Under the pieces are notes generated by a model that was not told the DNA's origin, did no database searches, and saw only the letters and a program-made list of their open reading frames with translations. DNA of 64,000 nucleotides from IDS-8 sp035304345 (lineage in GTDB: Bacteria > Pseudomonadota > Gammaproteobacteria > Steroidobacterales > Woeseiaceae), in assembly GCA_035304345.1 (NCBI GenBank), contig DATGQE010000050.1, positions 1 to 64,000 on the forward strand, written 5' to 3'. A program made the position numbers and the translations under genes. Positions 59,557 through 64,000 of the stretch are shown here, one piece after another. Every line of letters starts with the position of its first letter. Position 1 is the stretch's first letter.

Positions 59557-61059
59557 CTACGCGGCCGCCGGCGCGATGTTCGCGTTCAGGCGGAACAGGT
59601 TCCCCGGATCGTATTGCGCCTTGATCTTCGCGAGTCGCGGGTACGCCGGCCCGTAGTTCTCGTCGGCGTGCTCGCCCTCGAACTCGATGTTGTCGTAATA
59701 GCCCCCGGTGAACGGCTCCAGCGCGGCGAACCAGGCGCGCGCCGTGTCGATCGCTTCCCGGTCGTGCTCCGGGCTGGTCCAGCCGCCCGCCACGATGATC
59801 ATCGTCTCGGCATTGCGGTGCGGGAAGGACGTCTCCAGCTCATCCACGCGCTTGACCGCGCCGCCCGCGGTGTGGGTGAAAAGCGCGAGCCGCGGGTCCG
59901 GCACGAACGACTCGATCATGGCATCCACGAGCTCCGGCGTGATCTCCTTCACCATGCCGTTCTTCGCGTACGAGCGGATGCCGTGCGAGAAGGTCGCGTC
60001 CTCCTGCGTCTGCATCACCATGTAGTCCTGTACCTTGAGGCCGTTCTCCAGCGGCTTCGCCACGGCGAGCAACGGCGCGATCTCCTTCTCGCCCTGTGCC
60101 GGGTCGCCGGCGTACACGACCTCCATCACGAGCACGCTCGTGCCGTCCGGCATGGTCAGCATCGCCGGGCCGGCGTACAGGTCGTCGGAAAGCCCGGAGT
60201 ACCACTCGCCGTAGAAGTCGAGCACGGCACGCGCATCGTCGATCGGCCACACGATGTTCCCGGAGTACACCTCCAGCGGGAACGGGTGCAGCTCGTACTC
60301 GAACTGCGATACGACGCCGAAGTTGCCGCCGCCGCCGCGGATCGCCCAGAACAGGTCCGGCTCCTGCTCGGCGCTGATCCTCCGCACCTTGCCGTCCGCC
60401 GTCACGATCTCGGCACCGCGCAGGTTGTCGACGGCGAGCCCGAACTTGCGGTTCAGCCGCCCGAACCCGCCGCCGAGCGTGAACCCGCCGACGCCCGTGT
60501 GCGACACGACGCCGGCGGTCGTGATCAGCCCGTGCCTGCGCGAGGCCGTGTCGAGCGCGTTCAGCAGCGCGCCGCCCTGTGCATAGGCCCGCCGCTTTGC
60601 GGGGTCGACGTCGACCGTGTTCATGGGGGAGAGGTCGACCATCAGGCCGCCGTCGCACACCGATTTCCCGGGCCAGCTATGGCCGCCGCCACGCACGGAC
60701 ACGAGCAGGTTGCGCTCGCGCGCGAACGTCACCGCATGGCCGATGTCCTGCGCGTTCCGGCACTGGGCGATGAGCGCCGGGTGCTTGTCGTGCATGCCGT
60801 TCCAGATCTTGCGCGCACTGTCGTACGCGGGATGGCCGGACAAGAGGACCTCGCCGGACAGGGCGTCGGCGAGCTCGTTGACGGCGGCCTTCTCGAGCTC
60901 GATCGCCGAGCCGTCGAGCGCTACGGCCGGTATGCCGGTGTCCGCCCGCCGGGGCGGAACGGCCGCGGTGTCGGGTGAGCGCTCGCAGCCGGTGAGCCAG
61001 GCATAGGACGAGAACAGGGTGGTGCCGAGGGTGGCCCGGCAGAACTGGCGTCTGTCCAT
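59557..61059 (-). CDS. Tat-exported FAD-linked oxidase (BBE family)
   Basis: 500-residue berberine-bridge-type flavoprotein. The N-terminus carries a twin-arginine-like motif (DRRQFCRATLG) and a lipobox (LTGC), so export as a folded lipoprotein is likely. The FAD domain has RGGGHSWPGKSV (His for covalent FAD), the PP-loop region and HTGVGGFTLGGGFGRLNRKFGL; the cysteine of bicovalent enzymes is absent (GVG in place of the Cys motif). The C-terminal BBE segment YYDNIEFEGEHADENYGPAYPRLAKIKAQYDPGNLFR is typical. Members oxidise sugars or alkaloids. It is downstream of the GMC/DUF1080 genes by 149 bases. Confidence 0.9.
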   Translation of the reverse strand: MDRRQFCRATLGTTLFSSYAWLTGCERSPDTAAVPPRRADTGIPAVALDGSAIELEKAAVNELADALSGEVLLSGHPAYDSARKIWNGMHDKHPALIAQCRNAQDIGHAVTFARERNLLVSVRGGGHSWPGKSVCDGGLMVDLSPMNTVDVDPAKRRAYAQGGALLNALDTASRRHGLITTAGVVSHTGVGGFTLGGGFGRLNRKFGLAVDNLRGAEIVTADGKVRRISAEQEPDLFWAIRGGGGNFGVVSQFEYELHPFPLEVYSGNIVWPIDDARAVLDFYGEWYSGLSDDLYAGPAMLTMPDGTSVLVMEVVYAGDPAQGEKEIAPLLAVAKPLENGLKVQDYMVMQTQEDATFSHGIRSYAKNGMVKEITPELVDAMIESFVPDPRLALFTHTAGGAVKRVDELETSFPHRNAETMIIVAGGWTSPEHDREAIDTARAWFAALEPFTGGYYDNIEFEGEHADENYGPAYPRLAKIKAQYDPGNLFRLNANIAPAAA

Positions 61060-61208
61060 CTTCGTGCACCTTTGTCGCACGTGGGGGGTGTTCGAGGTAT
61101 AGCACACGCGAACGAAACTGCCGCGCGTACCCATCGCCCGCCACCATACGCCTGCGCCCGGCGCGCGGACAGCGTCATTCGTGCCGGATACGGGCCGATC
61201 CTGCCACC

Positions 61209-61916
61209 TCAGGGTGCCGGCAGCCCGAGTTGCTCCAGGATGCCGCGCAGGTGCGCCATCGCCTCTTCGGTCGGGCCCGGATACGGTCCCGCGATCGGGG
61301 TATTGCCGAGGTAGCCCACGTCGGCCATGCCCTCGGCAGTCGTGTAGTAGGCGCCGACGACGATCCAGCGGAAGCGGCGGAAGAACTCGGCACGCCCGGC
61401 GAGCTCCGGCGGCGTGCGTTCGGGCCACGCGACGAGGTCGAGGAGCTCGGCGCGCTGCGTGTCGCTCGCGCCGGCGAAGGAGCTGCCGAAACGCGTGCGG
61501 CTCTCGGTGTCGAGCCATTCGAGGCCGGCGAGCACGTGCTCGCGGTCGGCCTGCTGCTCCGGGTAGGGTGCGCTGACCCACTCGTCCACGAAGTCCGGCA
61601 CGCCGACGGCGCTCGCGGCAGGCGAGTGCGCGTCGGCCGGGATGATCATGTCGGCGAGCGCGGCGGCGGTCTCGAGCTCTCTGTCCGTCAGCGTGCGCGG
61701 CCACGGCACCGCCGGGTTCATGAGGTCCGGGTCCTTGCCGTAACCCGCAACGCGCACGGGAGCGGCGGGGACGGAGGACGTGGCCGGGGGAATCTCCGGC
61801 CCGACGCGCTTCTCGTCGCGGCTGCAGCCGGCGTAGCCCGCTGCCATGGTGGCGGCCAGCCACTTGATGGTGGTGCGGCGGTCGACGCGCACGCGGTTGA
61901 GCGGATTCGCGCTCAC
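61209..61916 (-). CDS. Gluconate 2-dehydrogenase subunit 3-like protein
   Basis: 235-residue exported small subunit. The N-terminus has a twin-arginine-type signal (DRRTTIKWLAATMAAGYAGC, also a possible lipobox AGC), and the domain shows LTDRELETAAALADMIIPADAHSPAASAVGVPDFVDEWV, the signature of PF13618. In known systems this subunit partners a GMC-family catalytic subunit in periplasmic sugar dehydrogenases, including glucoside 3-dehydrogenase. It starts with GTG inside the stop of the GMC gene (GTGA overlap), so the two are translationally coupled. Confidence 0.9.
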   Translation of the reverse strand: MSANPLNRVRVDRRTTIKWLAATMAAGYAGCSRDEKRVGPEIPPATSSVPAAPVRVAGYGKDPDLMNPAVPWPRTLTDRELETAAALADMIIPADAHSPAASAVGVPDFVDEWVSAPYPEQQADREHVLAGLEWLDTESRTRFGSSFAGASDTQRAELLDLVAWPERTPPELAGRAEFFRRFRWIVVGAYYTTAEGMADVGYLGNTPIAGPYPGPTEEAMAHLRGILEQLGLPAP

Positions 61917-63613
61917 AGGTTGCGCTTCCCGAGCTCGTCCGCGAGGTATTCGCTGTTGCGCATGGCGAGCGCCATGATCGTCAGCGTCGGGTTCTTGTGG
62001 GCCTTGCTCGCGAACACGCCGCCGTCCGCGATGAACAGGTTCGGCACGTCCCACGCCTGGCCGAAGGCATTCGTGACGGAGGTCGCCGGGTCGTCGCCCA
62101 TGCGGGTCGTGCCGACCTCGTGGATGATCTGGCCGCCCTTCGAGATCGCCTGCTCGGGCGTGAGGTCGCCGCCCCAGTGGATCTTCCCGCCCATGCGCTC
62201 GATGAGCGCCTTCGTCGTCTGCTGGAAGTGGCGCACCATGTTGAGCTCGTGCTCGCTCCACTTGAAGTGGAAGCGCAGCGTCGGGATGCCGAAGCGATCC
62301 GTCGCGTCGGGATCGATCTCGCAGTACGAATGTCCGTTCGGGATCATCTCGCCGCGGCAGGTGAAGCTCATGAAGCTGCCGTAGTACCGGCGCATGTCCT
62401 CCTTGAGCTTCACGCCGTAGCCGCCCGCCCAGTCCGCGATGCTGCCCATGACGCCCATGGACGGCTCCTTGCGGCCGTCCGCATCGAGCTCGTAGTGGTA
62501 GCTGCGCGGGAAGTCGAGCTCGCCTCGCGCCTGCTCCTCGTAGAGCCAGAACGGGATGTACAGGTGCAGGCCCATGGCGCCATCCTCGTTGTAGCGCGGG
62601 CGGTTCTCGAGCAGCGGGAACTGGGCGCCCATCGAGGCACCGACGGTGTCCAGCAAATTGCGGCCGACCTGGCCGCTGGAATTGGCGAGGCCGTCGGGAA
62701 ACGAGGCGCTCTTCGAGTTGAGCAGCAGCCGTGCCGTCTCGCAGGCACTCGCCGCGAGCACGATCGTGCGCCCCTCGACCCTCGCCTCCTTGCCGGTCTT
62801 CGTGTCGATGTAGACGACGGCGTTGGCCCTGCCGTCCGGACCGAGCAGCACCTCGCGCGCCATCGCGTCCGTCACGATCCTGAGCTTGCCCGTCGCGAGC
62901 GCCATCGGCAGCAGCGACGTCGTCGTCTGGAAGGCAGCGCCGATCGCGCAGCCGCGGCCGCAGTTGGACGCGTAGTAGCAGGCGGCCCGGTTGTCGATCG
63001 GCCGCGTCAGGACCGCCCGGCGTGCGGGTATGCACGGCATGCCGAGATCGCGGGCCGCCGCCTGGATGTAGAGCTCGCCGATCCTGGGCTTCGGCGGGTC
63101 GTGCAGCACGCCGGGCGAGGAGTCGGGATGGTTCGGCAGGCCGTCGTTGCTGCCGTACACCCCGACGATCGCCTCGGTCTTGTCGTACCACGGCGCGAGG
63201 TCCTCGTAGGAGATCGGCCAGTCGACCCCGAGGCCGTCGCGCGAGCGCGGCTTGAAATCGTAGGGCCCCATGCGGAAGGAGTTGCGCGCCCAGTGGTTGG
63301 TGCGCCCGCCGAGCATGCGCGAGCGCCACCACATGAATTCCGAGCCGGGCGCGCTGGAGTAGGGCTCTCCCGGTATCTGCCAGCCGCCGTTCACCGTCGC
63401 GTCGAAGTAGCCGAACTCCTTGTCCGGTGTCGACACGCCGCGCAGCGGGGCTGCGCGGTGCGGCGTGAGCATGGGAACTTCCTTGTAGGGATCGTAGTGA
63501 CGCCCGGCCTCGAGCATCAGTACGTTCAGGCCGCGCTTCGTGAGCACGTATGCCGCCATGCCGCCGCCGGCCCCCGAGCCGACGACGATCGCGTCATGGC
63601 GCTCGCCGGACAA
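61913..63613 (-). CDS. GMC-family oxidoreductase, sugar dehydrogenase large subunit
   Basis: 566-residue FAD enzyme. GSGAGGGMAAYVL (12-24) is the ADP-binding motif, MLGGRTNHWARNSFR and the C-terminal GTTRMGDDPATSV plus VPNLFIADGGVFASKAHKNPTLTIMALAMR match the gluconate 2-dehydrogenase/glucoside 3-dehydrogenase large-subunit group. It starts with TTG immediately after the TGA of the DUF1080 gene, with GGGAG seven bases upstream, and overlaps the small-subunit start. With DUF1080 this suggests oxidation of a glycoside at C3. No separate signal peptide: export would rely on the Tat-bearing small subunit. Confidence 0.92.
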   Translation of the reverse strand: MSGERHDAIVVGSGAGGGMAAYVLTKRGLNVLMLEAGRHYDPYKEVPMLTPHRAAPLRGVSTPDKEFGYFDATVNGGWQIPGEPYSSAPGSEFMWWRSRMLGGRTNHWARNSFRMGPYDFKPRSRDGLGVDWPISYEDLAPWYDKTEAIVGVYGSNDGLPNHPDSSPGVLHDPPKPRIGELYIQAAARDLGMPCIPARRAVLTRPIDNRAACYYASNCGRGCAIGAAFQTTTSLLPMALATGKLRIVTDAMAREVLLGPDGRANAVVYIDTKTGKEARVEGRTIVLAASACETARLLLNSKSASFPDGLANSSGQVGRNLLDTVGASMGAQFPLLENRPRYNEDGAMGLHLYIPFWLYEEQARGELDFPRSYHYELDADGRKEPSMGVMGSIADWAGGYGVKLKEDMRRYYGSFMSFTCRGEMIPNGHSYCEIDPDATDRFGIPTLRFHFKWSEHELNMVRHFQQTTKALIERMGGKIHWGGDLTPEQAISKGGQIIHEVGTTRMGDDPATSVTNAFGQAWDVPNLFIADGGVFASKAHKNPTLTIMALAMRNSEYLADELGKRNL

Positions 63614-64000
63614 TCACAGCTCCCGGATGCGGATGTTGCGGTACCAGACCCGGTCCGTGTGGTCCTGCACGCCGACGTGGCCGCGGCGGTACTTCGCGAA
63701 GTGCTCCCAGTCCGCGAACTTCGAGCTCGCGATGCGCCGGTTCCAGTCCTCGGAACCGATCTGGTACTCGACGATCTTCTTGCCGTTCAGCCAGTGCTCG
63801 ACGTGACCGTCGTTGACGACGAGGCGCACGCTGTTCCATTCGCCGACGGGCTCGAGCTCCTTGCCTTCCGGTGCGTACAGGTCGTAGCAGGCGCCGGCGC
63901 TCCTCTTGGGATCCTGGCCGTCCGGGTGGCGTGCATCGTCGAGCACCTGCATCTCGATGCCGGTTTCGTACGCCTCCGGGAGATCCGGGAACTCGCGCAC
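63614..64000 (-). CDS. DUF1080 (3-keto-glycoside hydrolase-type) protein, truncated by window edge
   Basis: The last 128 residues of a DUF1080 domain: FPDLPEAYETGIEMQVLDD, SAGACYDLYAPEG, GEWNSVRLVVNDGHVEHWLNGKKIVEYQIGSEDW and HVGVQDHTDRVWYRNIRIREL, a concanavalin-like fold. The gene continues beyond the right edge. DUF1080 proteins cleave or bind 3-keto-glycosides. Its stop codon abuts the TTG start of the GMC oxidoreductase gene, so the three genes form one unit. Confidence 0.9.
   Translation of the reverse strand: MREFPDLPEAYETGIEMQVLDDARHPDGQDPKRSAGACYDLYAPEGKELEPVGEWNSVRLVVNDGHVEHWLNGKKIVEYQIGSEDWNRRIASSKFADWEHFAKYRRGHVGVQDHTDRVWYRNIRIREL

Noticed and set aside
1..64000. tRNA, rRNA, CRISPR arrays, prophage or insertion sequences
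   Set aside because: No T-loop-like or rRNA sequence, no spaced repeats and no transposase or phage protein was recognised on either strand; a covariance or profile search would be needed to exclude them fully.

Overview
The window is GC-rich chromosomal DNA of a Gram-negative bacterium. It encodes four TonB-dependent outer-membrane receptors, many lipoproteins, periplasmic c-type and cd1 haem proteins, a DjlA-type co-chaperone and a periplasmic-type DNA ligase. This gene content points to an oligotrophic proteobacterium, most likely a gammaproteobacterium of the Steroidobacterales/Xanthomonadales/Woeseiales kind; the placement is inferred from gene content only. Genes are densely packed on both strands. 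I saw no rRNA, tRNA, CRISPR array, prophage or insertion sequence.

Left end (1-3.3 kb): a MASE1-PAS histidine kinase truncated by the window edge, facing a stand-alone receiver protein and a FixJ-type regulator. Next (3.5-9.6 kb): a TonB receptor divergent from an S12 serine hydrolase, an XRE-cupin regulator and a DUF1611/DgcN-family protein, which fits use of a D-amino-acid-containing or amidated substrate.

The most unusual locus is 9.7-20.7 kb on the minus strand. A MalT/LuxR-type regulator is followed by a tight five-gene run: TonB receptor, HyuA and HyuB (ATP-dependent hydantoinase/oxoprolinase family), a protein built of two avidin-like repeats, and a pepsin-like (family A1) aspartic protease lipoprotein whose start overlaps the avidin-like stop codon (ATGA). 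Avidins bind the cyclic ureido group of biotin and HyuAB enzymes open cyclic amide/ureide rings, so the locus may be an uptake and ring-opening system for a ureido- or lactam-containing compound or conjugate. I know of no described system with this combination.

Middle (20.9-40.8 kb): an EF-hand membrane protein of unknown function, a UspA protein, a hipBA toxin-antitoxin pair with two near-identical inverted operators, an OBAP-like protein, a NUDIX hydrolase and a LigE-like ligase. They are followed by a haemoglobin-type TonB receptor 12 bases upstream of a lipoprotein NirS (cytochrome cd1) carrying an extra N-terminal cytochrome c domain. Then come two lipoproteins, Hsp20 with a sigma-32-like promoter, a ZIP metal transporter, a class III aminotransferase, a sugar epimerase, a flippase-like membrane protein and a LacI regulator. 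The LacI gene is divergent from a Caulobacter-type TonB receptor preceded by a LacI-type palindrome.

Right part (44-64 kb): an ABC exporter, DjlA, a small membrane protein, an M19 dipeptidase, a MocR regulator, an alpha/beta hydrolase lipoprotein and a BrkB/YihY membrane protein preceded by a structured leader with a strong terminator. A signalling group follows (cytochrome c lipoprotein, FixJ regulator, tandem Usp, PAS hybrid kinase), then transaldolase, an S12 esterase-like lipoprotein and a Tat-exported BBE flavoprotein. The window ends in a coupled set (DUF1080 protein, GMC oxidoreductase, gluconate-dehydrogenase-subunit-3-like protein) typical of 3-keto-glycoside metabolism; the DUF1080 gene runs off the right edge.
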